Positions 51,930-62,627 of a stretch of DNA of 64,000 bases are shown here, piece after piece. Numbering within the stretch: position 1 is the first letter of the stretch; each line of letters begins with the position of its first letter. Origin of the DNA: Dechloromonas sp. (GTDB taxonomy: Bacteria > Pseudomonadota > Gammaproteobacteria > Burkholderiales > Rhodocyclaceae); contig JAQUAX010000008.1 of the NCBI GenBank assembly GCA_028687035.1, positions 62,001-126,000 on the forward strand, written 5' to 3'. The notes beneath the pieces are model-generated. The model worked only from the letters and a program-made list of their open reading frames with translations. It did not search any database and was not told where the DNA came from. A program made the translations under genes and the position numbers.

Positions 51930-52727
51930 ATGAAAACCCGTCCCCCCGCGGTCGCCGGCATGTTCTACCCGGGCGATGCGCGCACGCTGTCGGCTACCGT
52001 CGACCATCTGCTGGCCGGCGTCGGCGCCGGGTTCGACACGCCGCCCAAGGCACTGATCGTGCCGCACGCCGGCTACGTCTATTCCGGATCGACGGCGGCG
52101 ACGGCCTATGCCGGGCTGGCGCCGTGGGCGGATGCGATACGCCGCGTCGTGCTGCTCGGTCCGACGCATCGCGTCGCGGTCGACGGCCTGGCGCTGCCCG
52201 GAGCCGCCGCCTTCGCGACGCCGCTCGGCGACATCGCGCTGGACGCAGCCGGCATCGCCGCGATCGCCGACCTGCCGCAGGTCGTCGTCAGCGACCGCGT
52301 GCATGCCCAGGAGCACTCGCTGGAAGTCCACCTGCCCTTCCTGCAGCGCGTGCTCGGCGACTTCACGCTGGTCCCGCTGGCGGTCGGCCATGCCGGGCCG
52401 GAGGCCGTCGCCGAAGTGCTCGACCGCCTGTGGGGCGGCCCCGAGACGCTGATCGTCGTCAGCTCCGACCTGTCGCATTTCCTGCCTTATGCGGCCGCGC
52501 AGCAGGTCGACCGCGACACCTGCCGGCACATCCTGCTGCGCGACACCCATATCCGCCCGGAGCAGGCCTGCGGCGCCTACCCGATCAACGGCCTGCTGCT
52601 CGCGGCAACCCGGCGCGGCCTGCAGCCGACGCTGCTGCACCTGTGCAATTCGGGTGACACGGCCGGCGACCGCGACCGCGTCGTCGGCTACGCCGCCTTC
52701 AGCTTCGCGGAGGCCGCCCATGCCTGA
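51930..52727 (+). CDS. amrB: AmmeMemoRadiSam system protein B (MEMO family)
   Basis: A 265-residue protein of the MEMO fold, related to aromatic ring-opening dioxygenases. Conserved metal-site-like His are in VPHAGYVYSG (about 44-53), LGPTHRV (about 77-83) and VHAQEHSLEVHLPFL (about 130-144), with SSDLSHF later. SD GAGGAGAG precedes the ATG. Its last 8 bp overlap amrA. The bacterial family function is not established; it nearly always travels with amrA and amrS. Confidence 0.93.
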   Translation: MKTRPPAVAGMFYPGDARTLSATVDHLLAGVGAGFDTPPKALIVPHAGYVYSGSTAATAYAGLAPWADAIRRVVLLGPTHRVAVDGLALPGAAAFATPLGDIALDAAGIAAIADLPQVVVSDRVHAQEHSLEVHLPFLQRVLGDFTLVPLAVGHAGPEAVAEVLDRLWGGPETLIVVSSDLSHFLPYAAAQQVDRDTCRHILLRDTHIRPEQACGAYPINGLLLAATRRGLQPTLLHLCNSGDTAGDRDRVVGYAAFSFAEAAHA

Positions 52728-53268
52728 TCTCGGAAACACGCTGCTGGCGCTGGCCCGCAACGCGATCGCGGGCCACTTCGGGCAAGCCGCGGTCGACGTC
52801 GCCGACCGGCCGGAATTGCACGAACCCGGCGCCACCTTCGTGACGCTGACCCGGCACGGCCAGCTGCGCGGCTGCATCGGCAGCCTCGAAGCCTGGCGGC
52901 CGCTCGGCCAGGACGTCCGCGACAACGCGCTGGCCGCCGCCTTCCGCGACCCGCGCTTCGCGCCGCTGACGGCCGGCGAACTCCCGTCGATCCGCGTCGA
53001 GGTGTCGCTGCTGACGCCGCCCGAGCCGATGTCCTTCGCCGACGAGGCCGACGCCCTCGCCCAGCTGCACCCGGACATCGACGGCGTGATCCTCACCGCC
53101 GGCCGCCGCCGCGCCACCTTCCTGCCGCAGGTCTGGGAACAGTTGCCGGCCCCGGCCGGATTCATCGCCCACCTGAAGCAGAAGGCCGGCCTGCCGGCCG
53201 ACTACTGGGGGCCGGACGTCCGCCTGGAACGCTACGCGGTCCGGAAATGGAAGGAGGCACAGCCATGA
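52720..53268 (+). CDS. amrA: AmmeMemoRadiSam system protein A (AMMECR1 family)
   Basis: A 182-residue AMMECR1-domain protein. The hallmark LRGCIGSLEAWRPL is near 47-60, with RDPRFAPLTAGEL about 85-97 and LPQVWEQLP about 132-140. The human AMMECR1 homologue is linked to a developmental syndrome, but the biochemical function is unknown. It overlaps amrB by 8 bp and amrS by 4 bp, so all three proteins are likely made together. Confidence 0.95.
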   Translation: MPDLGNTLLALARNAIAGHFGQAAVDVADRPELHEPGATFVTLTRHGQLRGCIGSLEAWRPLGQDVRDNALAAAFRDPRFAPLTAGELPSIRVEVSLLTPPEPMSFADEADALAQLHPDIDGVILTAGRRRATFLPQVWEQLPAPAGFIAHLKQKAGLPADYWGPDVRLERYAVRKWKEAQP

Positions 53269-54359
53269 GCGCGATCGTAACGCTGCACCCGGCCCGCTGG
53301 TGGCACGCGCTGCCCGACGGCCGCATCCAGTGCGACCTCTGCCCGCGCGACTGCCTGCTGCACGAAGGCCAGCGCGGCGCCTGCTTCGTCCGCCAGGTGG
53401 TCGACGGCGCGATGCAGCTGACGACCTACGGCCGCTCGTCCGGTTTCTGCATCGATCCGGTCGAGAAGAAACCGCTGAACCATTTCTACCCGGGCAGCAG
53501 CATCCTGTCCTTCGGCACCGCCGGCTGCAACCTGGCCTGCCGCTTCTGCCAGAACTGGGACATCTCGAAGTCGCGCGACATGGACCGCCTGATGGACAGC
53601 GCCAGCCCGGCCGCGATCGCCCGGGCGGCCCGGCAACACGGCGCCGACAGCGTCGCCTACACCTACAACGACCCGGTGATTTTCGCCGAATACGCGATCG
53701 ATACCGCGCTCGCCTGCCGTGAACTGGGCGTCCGCAATGTCGCGGTGACCGCCGGCTACATCCATGCGCAACCGGCGCGCGAGTTCTTCGCGGTGATGGA
53801 CGCCGCCAACGTCGATCTGAAGGCCTTCACCGAGGACTTCTACCACAAGCTGTGCGTCGGCCACCTGCAGCCGGTGCTCGACATCCTCGCCTACATCCAC
53901 CACGAAACCGACTGCTGGCTGGAAATCACGACGCTGCTGATTCCCGGGCACAACGACAGCCCGGCCGAAATCAACGAGCTGGCGACCTGGATCGCCCGCG
54001 AACTCGGTCCGGACGTGCCGCTGCACTTCACGGCCTTCCACCCGGACTGGAAGATGGACGACCTGCCGCCGACGCCGCCGGCAACGCTGATCCAGGCCCG
54101 GCGCATCGCGCTGGACGCCGGGCTGCACCACGTCTACACCGGCAACGTGCACGACGCCGAAGGCGGCACCACCTTCTGCCCGAACTGCCGGGCCGCGCTG
54201 ATCGTCCGCGACTGGTACGACATCCGCCGCTACGACCTGACCGCCGAAGGGCGCTGCCCGCATTGCACGACGGCGATCGCCGGCCGCTTCGGACGCACGC
54301 TCGGGCGCGACGGCAAGGCCTTCGGCGCGCGCCGGATGCCGATCAGGATCGCCGCATGA
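53265..54359 (+). CDS. amrS: AmmeMemoRadiSam system radical SAM enzyme (AmrS)
   Basis: A 364-residue radical SAM enzyme related to pyruvate-formate-lyase activating enzymes. The SAM cluster CNLACRFC (Cys-x3-Cys-x2-Cys) is near 95-102. An extra Cys set at the N-terminus (QCDLCPRDCLL, then GACF) and two C-terminal CPNC and CPHC knuckles could bind metal. The ATG at 53265 is chosen over an ATG 18 bp upstream because it has SD GGAGG at a good spacing and gives an ATGA overlap with amrA. Substrate unknown. Confidence 0.94.
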   Translation: MSAIVTLHPARWWHALPDGRIQCDLCPRDCLLHEGQRGACFVRQVVDGAMQLTTYGRSSGFCIDPVEKKPLNHFYPGSSILSFGTAGCNLACRFCQNWDISKSRDMDRLMDSASPAAIARAARQHGADSVAYTYNDPVIFAEYAIDTALACRELGVRNVAVTAGYIHAQPAREFFAVMDAANVDLKAFTEDFYHKLCVGHLQPVLDILAYIHHETDCWLEITTLLIPGHNDSPAEINELATWIARELGPDVPLHFTAFHPDWKMDDLPPTPPATLIQARRIALDAGLHHVYTGNVHDAEGGTTFCPNCRAALIVRDWYDIRRYDLTAEGRCPHCTTAIAGRFGRTLGRDGKAFGARRMPIRIAA

Positions 54360-54943
54360 AACGCAACATCGCGCTGCAATACCCGCACGGCACGCTGCAC
54401 GGCACGCTCGACCTGCCCGCCGCGCCGCGCGGCCTGATCCTGCTCGCCCGCGCCCATCATGCCGCGGTCGACACCGTGATCGCGGCCAGTCTGGCGGCCC
54501 GCGGCTACGCGATTCTGGCGATGGAACTGCTGAGCGCCCAGGAAATCCAGTTCGCCGACGCGACGCAGAACGTGCCGCGACTGGCCCAGCGCTTGATCGA
54601 CGTGCTGGACCTGATCCGCAACGACGGCGACATGCAGGAACTGCCGCTGGCGCTGTTCGCCAACGGCGACCTGACGCCGGCCGCGATCCGGGCAGCCGCC
54701 CAGCGCGACAAGCAGGTCAGGGCACTGGCCTGCCACGGCGGACTGATCGACCGCGCCGGCGTCCAGGCGCTCAACCTGCTGGTCGCACCGCTGCAGATGC
54801 TGTTCGACGCCGACGACGAGACCGGCCGCCAGGCCTACCTGCGCGCCCGGACGCACCTGTCGGGCATTCACGAAATGCAGGTGCTGAACCCGGGCGAGGA
54901 CCCCGCGGCTCACGTCGCAGCGTGGTTTTCGCTACGCCTGTGA
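54356..54943 (+). CDS. Alpha/beta-hydrolase-like protein, fourth gene of the amr cluster
   Basis: A 195-residue protein that resembles a small dienelactone-hydrolase/alpha-beta hydrolase core: a short beta start, an ILLARAHHAAVD segment where family members have the oxyanion loop, AARGYAILAMELLS, then LALFANGDL where the nucleophile elbow would fall, and ACHGGLIDRAG. The usual GxSxG nucleophile is not visible (Gly-Asp replaces it), so it may be inactive or act differently. It starts ATG 54356, overlapping the amrS stop (ATGA). Convergent overlap with the next gene is 12 bp. Confidence 0.6.
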   Translation: MKRNIALQYPHGTLHGTLDLPAAPRGLILLARAHHAAVDTVIAASLAARGYAILAMELLSAQEIQFADATQNVPRLAQRLIDVLDLIRNDGDMQELPLALFANGDLTPAAIRAAAQRDKQVRALACHGGLIDRAGVQALNLLVAPLQMLFDADDETGRQAYLRARTHLSGIHEMQVLNPGEDPAAHVAAWFSLRL

Positions 54944-55264
54944 CCGCGGGCCGCTACCCTGAAGGTTCAGGATGCGGCGCTCGATATTGACCCGGCGTTC
55001 GCCGATACCAGGGGGGGGGCCGGCGTTGCGGGAGCGTCGATCGGTACCGCTGCGCCGGGACTCGACGTTGTGCACGGCAACCTTGCTGCCGAGCCGGTTG
55101 ATTTCGGCGCGGATGAAATGACTGGCCCAGTCCCAGAATTGCGCATCCTCGACCCGCAGGCCGCGCCGGTCGGCAACCCGTCTTTCCACCGCAACGTCAA
55201 AGGGGCCGGCGACCGTCTGGCGACGATCCCGGCCCGATCTTTTGTTTGTTTCGTCAGAATTCAT
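54932..55264 (-). CDS. Small protein with repeated Asp/Glu-Arg-Arg motifs, hypothetical
   Basis: A 110-residue hydrophilic protein built from repeated charged units: SGRDRRQ (10-16), ERRVADRRG (27-35), RRSGTDRRSR (about 69-78) and GERRVNIERRI near the end. A more normal helical middle holds FWDWASHFIRAEINRL. I do not recognise a family. A C9 homopolymer (G9 on the plus strand, 55011-55019) lies in the coding sequence near residue 82 and could change frame by slippage. Its -10/-35 candidates are at 55271-55298. It has no signal peptide or membrane segment. Confidence 0.65.
   Translation of the reverse strand: MNSDETNKRSGRDRRQTVAGPFDVAVERRVADRRGLRVEDAQFWDWASHFIRAEINRLGSKVAVHNVESRRSGTDRRSRNAGPPPGIGERRVNIERRILNLQGSGPRSQA
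55011..55019. repeat. Homopolymer of nine G/C inside the Arg-motif gene
   Basis: Nine consecutive G on the plus strand, read as C9 in the coding direction (Gly-Pro-Pro-Pro). Slippage by one base would shift the frame and remove the last 30 or so residues. It is the only homopolymer of this length I saw in coding sequence here. Confidence 0.85.
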
Positions 55265-55270
55265 GTTGAA

Positions 55271-55298
55271 AATTTACGTCAGCGAAAAACTGTGTCGA
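55271..55298 (-). promoter_or_regulatory. Possible promoter of the Arg-motif gene
   Basis: Minus-strand TCGACA (55293-55298, 5 of 6 to TTGACA), a 16-bp spacer and TAAATT (55271-55276, 4 of 6 to TATAAT). Transcription would start within a few bases of the ATG at 55264, so the leader would be minimal or absent. Confidence 0.35.
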
Positions 55299-55475
55299 AT
55301 GCTAGCACAAATGCATGACATGTTCGTGGCAGGATGACAAAGAAGTCCCGGTGTGCGTCGATGGCGGCCGATTTCTTCAAAAACCGGGCCGCTCCTGCCG
55401 ACATCCCTTCGGCATGCTTGTTCGACGAATTCATGATGCCGAATACCTCGCGCCGTCCCGCCAGGACGAAGCCGC

Positions 55476-55481
55476 TATAAT
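55476..55481 (+). promoter_or_regulatory. Consensus -10 upstream of mfd
   Basis: A perfect TATAAT, with no convincing -35 at 16-18 bp. The inferred start near 55488 leaves about 22 nt before the GTG of mfd. The rest of the 245-bp gap (55265-55509) shows no gene; it holds the divergent promoter above and several chance ATGs without an SD. Confidence 0.5.
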
Positions 55482-55509
55482 TGCCTCCCCTCGTCGCACC
55501 CGCCGCACC

Positions 55510-58953
<3,444 letters not shown>

Positions 58954-58959
58954 AAGACC

Positions 58960-60030
58960 ATGACGAAACAGATTCTCGAAAACATCAACATCGCCGCCTT
59001 CGACGCCATGCCGACGCCGGCCGAAATCCACGCCCGCCTGCCGATCAGCGACAAGGCCGCGAAAACCGTCGCGCACGGCCGCACCGTGCTGCGCAAGATT
59101 CTCGACCGCAAGGACCCGCGCCTGTTCGTCGTCGTCGGCCCCTGCTCGATCCACGACCCGGTCGCCGGGCTCGACTACGCGCGCCGCCTGAAGGCGCTGG
59201 CCGACGACGTCGGCGACGTGCTGCAGATCATCATGCGCGTCTATTTCGAGAAGCCGCGCACCACCGTCGGCTGGAAGGGCTACATCAACGACCCGTTCAT
59301 GGACGACTCCTTCCAGGTCAATGTCGGCATGGAAAAGGCCCGCGACTTCCTGCTCAAGGTCAATGAACTCGGCCTGCCGGCCGGCACCGAGGCGCTCGAC
59401 CCGTACGGCCCGCAGTACTATGGCGACCTGATCACCTGGACGGCGATCGGCGCCCGCACCACCGAATCGCAGACGCACCGCGAAATGTCGTCCGGGCTGT
59501 CGACGCCGGTCGGCTTCAAGAACGCGACCAGCGGCGACCTGACCGTGGCGACCAACGCGATCCTGTCGGCGTCGCGTCCGCACTCCTTCCTCGGCCTGAA
59601 CAACGACGGCCGCGTCGCCATCGTCCGCACCAACGGCAACGCCTACGGCCACATCGTGCTGCGCGGCGGCGACAGCGGCCCGAACTACGACACGGTCTCG
59701 GTCGCGATGGCCGAAGCGGCGATCGCCAAGGCCAAGCTGCCGGCCAACATCGTCGTCGACTGCTCGCACGCCAACAGCTCCAAGAAGCCCGAGCTGCAGC
59801 CGCTGGTCATGGCCGACGTCGTCAACCAGATCCGTGCCGGCAACAAGTCCATCCTCGGCGTGATGATCGAATCGAACATCGAAGCCGGCAACCAGTCGAT
59901 TCCGGCCGACCTGTCGCAGCTGAAGTACGGCTGCTCGGTGACCGACGGCTGCATCGGCTGGGACACCACCGAGAAGACGCTGCGCGACGCCGCCGTGCTG
60001 CTGCGCGACGTACTGCCGGAACGCCTGTGA
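58960..60030 (+). CDS. aroG: 3-deoxy-7-phosphoheptulonate synthase (class I alpha)
   Basis: A 356-residue DAHP synthase, the first shikimate-pathway step (PEP plus erythrose 4-phosphate). Characteristic segments are VVGPCSIHDPVA near 50-61, RVYFEKPRTTVGWKG near 90-104, GARTTESQTHREM near 164-176, and VDCSHANSSK plus DGCIGWDTT near the end with metal-ligand residues. Which aromatic amino acid inhibits it cannot be read by eye. It starts 6 bp after mfd, which suggests co-transcription. Confidence 0.96.
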   Translation: MTKQILENINIAAFDAMPTPAEIHARLPISDKAAKTVAHGRTVLRKILDRKDPRLFVVVGPCSIHDPVAGLDYARRLKALADDVGDVLQIIMRVYFEKPRTTVGWKGYINDPFMDDSFQVNVGMEKARDFLLKVNELGLPAGTEALDPYGPQYYGDLITWTAIGARTTESQTHREMSSGLSTPVGFKNATSGDLTVATNAILSASRPHSFLGLNNDGRVAIVRTNGNAYGHIVLRGGDSGPNYDTVSVAMAEAAIAKAKLPANIVVDCSHANSSKKPELQPLVMADVVNQIRAGNKSILGVMIESNIEAGNQSIPADLSQLKYGCSVTDGCIGWDTTEKTLRDAAVLLRDVLPERL

Positions 60031-60104
60031 CCGATGCTGGGGCGCGTGGCTGATCGGGTGATTCCCGGCGGGGCGCCGGGCACGCCGCCGGACGCCGCCG
60101 CCCG

Positions 60105-60464
60105 GTGAAGTCCGGACGAAAACGCCGGGGCCGGGCCGCCGGCCTGGCCATCGACGGTTTCTGCGCCTGGGATGGCGACGTCCTGGTGCTGAACATCCTC
60201 GGCGAACCGAACGCCAAGCGCGACGCGATCGGCCGGCCCCGGGGCGACCAGCTGCAGGTCAGCGTCACCGCGGCCCCCGTCGCCGGCCGCGCCACCGATC
60301 ACATGGTGCGTTTCCTGGCCGGACAGTTCGGCATCGCGCCGGCCCGGATCGAAGTCGTCTTCGGGCGCTTCAACGTTAACAAACAGATGCGCATCCATTC
60401 GCCGCAGACGCTGCCCGCCGTCATCGCCCGCAGCCTGCCGCCGACTCCCACTCTTCCAGCCTGA
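60105..60464 (+). CDS. DUF167/UPF0235 (YggU) family protein
   Basis: A 119-residue protein of the YggU fold. The middle GDQLQVSVTAAPVAGRATDHMVRFLA and FGRFNVNKQMRI near 85-96 match the family, whose role is unknown. It starts with GTG at 60105. A 24-codon frame (60034-60108) ends on a TGA that overlaps this GTG, which could be a coupled leader, but its Pro/Gly-rich translation looks like chance. The 74-bp gap before it also has a short perfect GC hairpin (CCCGGCG...CGCCGGG) with no T-run. Confidence 0.85.
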   Translation: MKSGRKRRGRAAGLAIDGFCAWDGDVLVLNILGEPNAKRDAIGRPRGDQLQVSVTAAPVAGRATDHMVRFLAGQFGIAPARIEVVFGRFNVNKQMRIHSPQTLPAVIARSLPPTPTLPA

Positions 60465-60472
60465 CCACGACC

Positions 60473-61312
60473 ATGAACCTGATCATCCAGGGCGGCGCGC
60501 TGCCCACCTTCCTGCTCGAACGCATTCTGGCCGCCACCGGCGCGTCGACCGCGGAACCGCTGCCGCCGCAGGTCGTCCGCCTCAGGGACGCGGTGCGCAC
60601 GCCCGAATTCGACGCGCTGATCCCGCTGATCGAGGCCGAGCGCCTCGACTGGGCCTTCACCGCAGCCGGCCGCAAGCTGTCGGACTTCGGGCTGATCTGC
60701 TTCGACATGGATTCGACGCTGATCACCATCGAATGCATCGACGAACTGGCCGACTTCGCCGGCAAGAAGGCCGAGGTCTCGGAAGTCACCGAAGCCGCGA
60801 TGCGCGGCGAGATCGACTACCGCGAGAGCCTGCGCCGCCGGCTGGCGCTGCTTGCCGGGCTGGACGCCCGCGTGCTGGCCCGCGTCTATGGCGAACGCCT
60901 GCTGCTGTCGCCGGGCGCCCGCGAACTGCTCGAAGCCGCGCAGAATGCCGGCCTGCGCACCGCGATCCTGTCCGGCGGCTTCACCTATTTCACCGAGCGC
61001 CTGCGCATCGAACTCGGCTTCGACTTCGCGACCTCGAATGAACTGGAAATCTCCGGCGGCAAGCTGACCGGCCGCGTCGTCGGCGACATCGTCGATGCCG
61101 CCGCGAAGGCCCACCATCTGGCCCGCCTGACCGACGAGCTGGGGCTGCGCAAGGAGCAGGTGATCGCCTGCGGCGACGGCGCCAACGACCTGATGATGAT
61201 GGCCCAGGCCGGACTGTCGGTCGCCTTCCGCGCCAAGCCGGCGACGCGCGCCAAGGCCGACGTGGCAATCAACTTCGGCGGACTCGACTCGCTGTTGAAC
61301 CTGTTCGACTGA
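60473..61312 (+). CDS. serB: Phosphoserine phosphatase SerB
   Basis: A 279-residue HAD phosphatase that completes serine synthesis. Motif I is CFDMDSTLITIE near 80-91, motif II Ser is in AILSGGFTYFTERL near 164-177, and motif III/IV is ACGDGANDLMMMAQAG near 237-252. The N-terminal 75 residues resemble a reduced ACT-like regulatory domain, shorter than in E. coli SerB. It lies 8 bp after the DUF167 gene and converges on the small genes at 61.3 kb. Confidence 0.96.
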   Translation: MNLIIQGGALPTFLLERILAATGASTAEPLPPQVVRLRDAVRTPEFDALIPLIEAERLDWAFTAAGRKLSDFGLICFDMDSTLITIECIDELADFAGKKAEVSEVTEAAMRGEIDYRESLRRRLALLAGLDARVLARVYGERLLLSPGARELLEAAQNAGLRTAILSGGFTYFTERLRIELGFDFATSNELEISGGKLTGRVVGDIVDAAAKAHHLARLTDELGLRKEQVIACGDGANDLMMMAQAGLSVAFRAKPATRAKADVAINFGGLDSLLNLFD

Positions 61313-61321
61313 GTCGGCGGT

Positions 61322-61576
61322 TCAGGACTTCCTGACCAGCTGCTTCGCGAAGGCGGCGTCGTTTTTTGTGATGCGCGGTGCCTTCTGCGGCCCGGTCGCA
61401 TCGACCAGGCGGACGAACTCGTCGAGCGGCAGCGGCGGCGAAACCTCGCTGTCGCCGGCATCGGTACGCTCGCGCAGCACGAACAGGCCGGTGCCGGTCA
61501 TCACCATCAGGTAGCGCCGCCCTTCGCTGCGCGCGTTGAGCCGGGCGACGGCGGCGGTGACACGGGTCGAGCGCAT
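61322..61576 (-). CDS. Conserved-looking small protein (84 aa), hypothetical
   Basis: An 84-residue protein starting MRSTRVTAAVARLNARSEG, with a beta-like core (YLMVMTGTGLFVLRERTD) and a C-terminal basic tail. I do not recognise a family. It is read in the same direction as, and only 9 bp after, the VF530-type gene, so it is the likely last gene of the isc-derived transcript. It faces serB with a 9-bp gap. Confidence 0.6.
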   Translation of the reverse strand: MRSTRVTAAVARLNARSEGRRYLMVMTGTGLFVLRERTDAGDSEVSPPLPLDEFVRLVDATGPQKAPRITKNDAAFAKQLVRKS

Positions 61577-61585
61577 GCGGGTCTC

Positions 61586-61810
61586 CTACAGCGGCGAACA
61601 GGTCGCGACGTACAGCGCCTCGACCTTGGCCCGCGCCCACGGCGTGCGGCGCAGGAACTTCAGGCTGGACGAGATGCTCGGGTCGTGCGTGAAGCAGCGG
61701 ATGTCGATCTCCCGTCCCAGCTCCTCCCAGCCGTAGTGATCGACCAGCCGGTTCAGGATGGTTTCCAGCGTCAGGCCGTGCAGCGGATTGTTGGGCTGGG
61801 TATCAGGCAT
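61586..61810 (-). CDS. VF530-family DNA-binding protein
   Basis: A 74-residue protein with the VF530 pattern: [26 protein letters not shown], then [21 protein letters not shown] (about 41-61) and EALYVATC. Members are compact helical proteins with proposed DNA-binding activity; the biological role is not known. It lies between the YkgJ-like gene (9-bp gap) and the 84-residue gene (9-bp gap), so it is probably expressed with them. Confidence 0.88.
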   Translation of the reverse strand: MPDTQPNNPLHGLTLETILNRLVDHYGWEELGREIDIRCFTHDPSISSSLKFLRRTPWARAKVEALYVATCSPL

Positions 61811-61819
61811 GGCATCGGC

Positions 61820-62095
61820 TCAGGCGGGACGGGAATAGAACAGGGTGCGCTCGGCGACGCAGTCGCTGGCGCCCATTTCGAAATCGCGGCAGATGTCCGG
61901 CCGGCGTCCGTAGATCGTGCAGCGCATGCTGTTGCGGTCGAGCGCCGCGCACCAGCCGTCGTCGAGCCGGCGCATCACTTCGCCGCCCCAGGGATTGGCT
62001 TCGGTGTAGCGCGCCGGCACGTCGTCGCCGATCAGCATGACTTCCAGCCGGCAGCAGCAGGCCTCGCAGTCGGCACAGGAAACGGCCTGGCTCAA
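61820..62095 (-). CDS. YkgJ-family cysteine-cluster protein
   Basis: A 91-residue protein with eight or nine Cys, including CADCEACCCRLEV (7-19), Cys in GWCAAL, RCTIYGRRPDICRDFEMGASDC near 58-79, and GASDC. The family has a zinc or iron-chelating Cys pattern (often annotated as Fe-S oxidoreductase-like). The start is a TTG at 62095 overlapping the iscX TGA (TTGA), so translation is coupled to iscX. That suggests a role with iron-sulfur metabolism, which is inferred. Confidence 0.85.
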   Translation of the reverse strand: MSQAVSCADCEACCCRLEVMLIGDDVPARYTEANPWGGEVMRRLDDGWCAALDRNSMRCTIYGRRPDICRDFEMGASDCVAERTLFYSRPA

Positions 62096-62286
62096 GCGAC
62101 TTCGTCAATCCAGGCCTGCTGGATGGCTTCGAGGATTTTTTCGCCGCAGTGCTTGGGATCGTCGTCGAAACCGGGCAAGGCCATCACCCAGTCGCGCAGG
62201 TCGACGAAATTGATCTTCAGCGGATCGGTGTCCGGATGCGCGTCGGTCAGCTCGATGGCGATGTCGTTGATGTCGGTCCATTTCAT
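62092..62286 (-). CDS. iscX: Fe-S cluster assembly protein IscX
   Basis: A 64-residue acidic helical protein: [19 protein letters not shown] opens, with KINFVDLRDWVMALPGFDDDP in the middle. IscX binds iron and the desulfurase IscS and tunes cluster assembly. It lies at the end of the isc operon as usual, overlapping fdx by 4 bp (62283-62286) and the YkgJ gene by 4 bp. Confidence 0.95.
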   Translation of the reverse strand: MKWTDINDIAIELTDAHPDTDPLKINFVDLRDWVMALPGFDDDPKHCGEKILEAIQQAWIDEVA

Positions 62287-62627
62287 TTGCGGTGGCCCTC
62301 CTTCGCCATGTTGATGCTGTATTTCGGAATTTCGACCACCAGCGGCGTCGACCGCACGACGGCCTGGCAGCCGAGGCGGGAATTGGGCTCCAGGCCCCAG
62401 GCCTTGTCCAGCAGGTCTTCCTCGGCGTCCTCGGCCGGCTCCAGCGAATTGAAGCCCTCGCGGACGATCACGTGGCAGGTCGTGCAGGCGCAGGACATCT
62501 CGCAGGCATGGTCGAGCTCGATGTCGTTGGCCAACAGGTTCTCGCAGATCGACTTGCCCTCTTCCGCGTCGATGACGGCACCGTCCGGGCACAGCTCGAC
62601 ATGCGGCAACACGATGATCTGGGTCAT
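62283..62627 (-). CDS. fdx: ISC-type [2Fe-2S] ferredoxin
   Basis: A 114-residue ferredoxin of the adrenodoxin type that supplies electrons for Fe-S assembly. Cluster ligands are in [16 protein letters not shown] (Cys-x5-Cys-x2-Cys, about 41-50) plus a fourth Cys in RLGCQAVV (near 86). Its overlap with hscA is 4 bp and with iscX 4 bp. Confidence 0.96.
   Translation of the reverse strand: MTQIIVLPHVELCPDGAVIDAEEGKSICENLLANDIELDHACEMSCACTTCHVIVREGFNSLEPAEDAEEDLLDKAWGLEPNSRLGCQAVVRSTPLVVEIPKYSINMAKEGHRK

Noticed and set aside
60034-60108. 24-codon frame ending on a TGA that overlaps the DUF167 start
   Set aside because: Pro/Gly/Ala-rich, no SD seen, could be chance. Mentioned only as a possible coupled leader.
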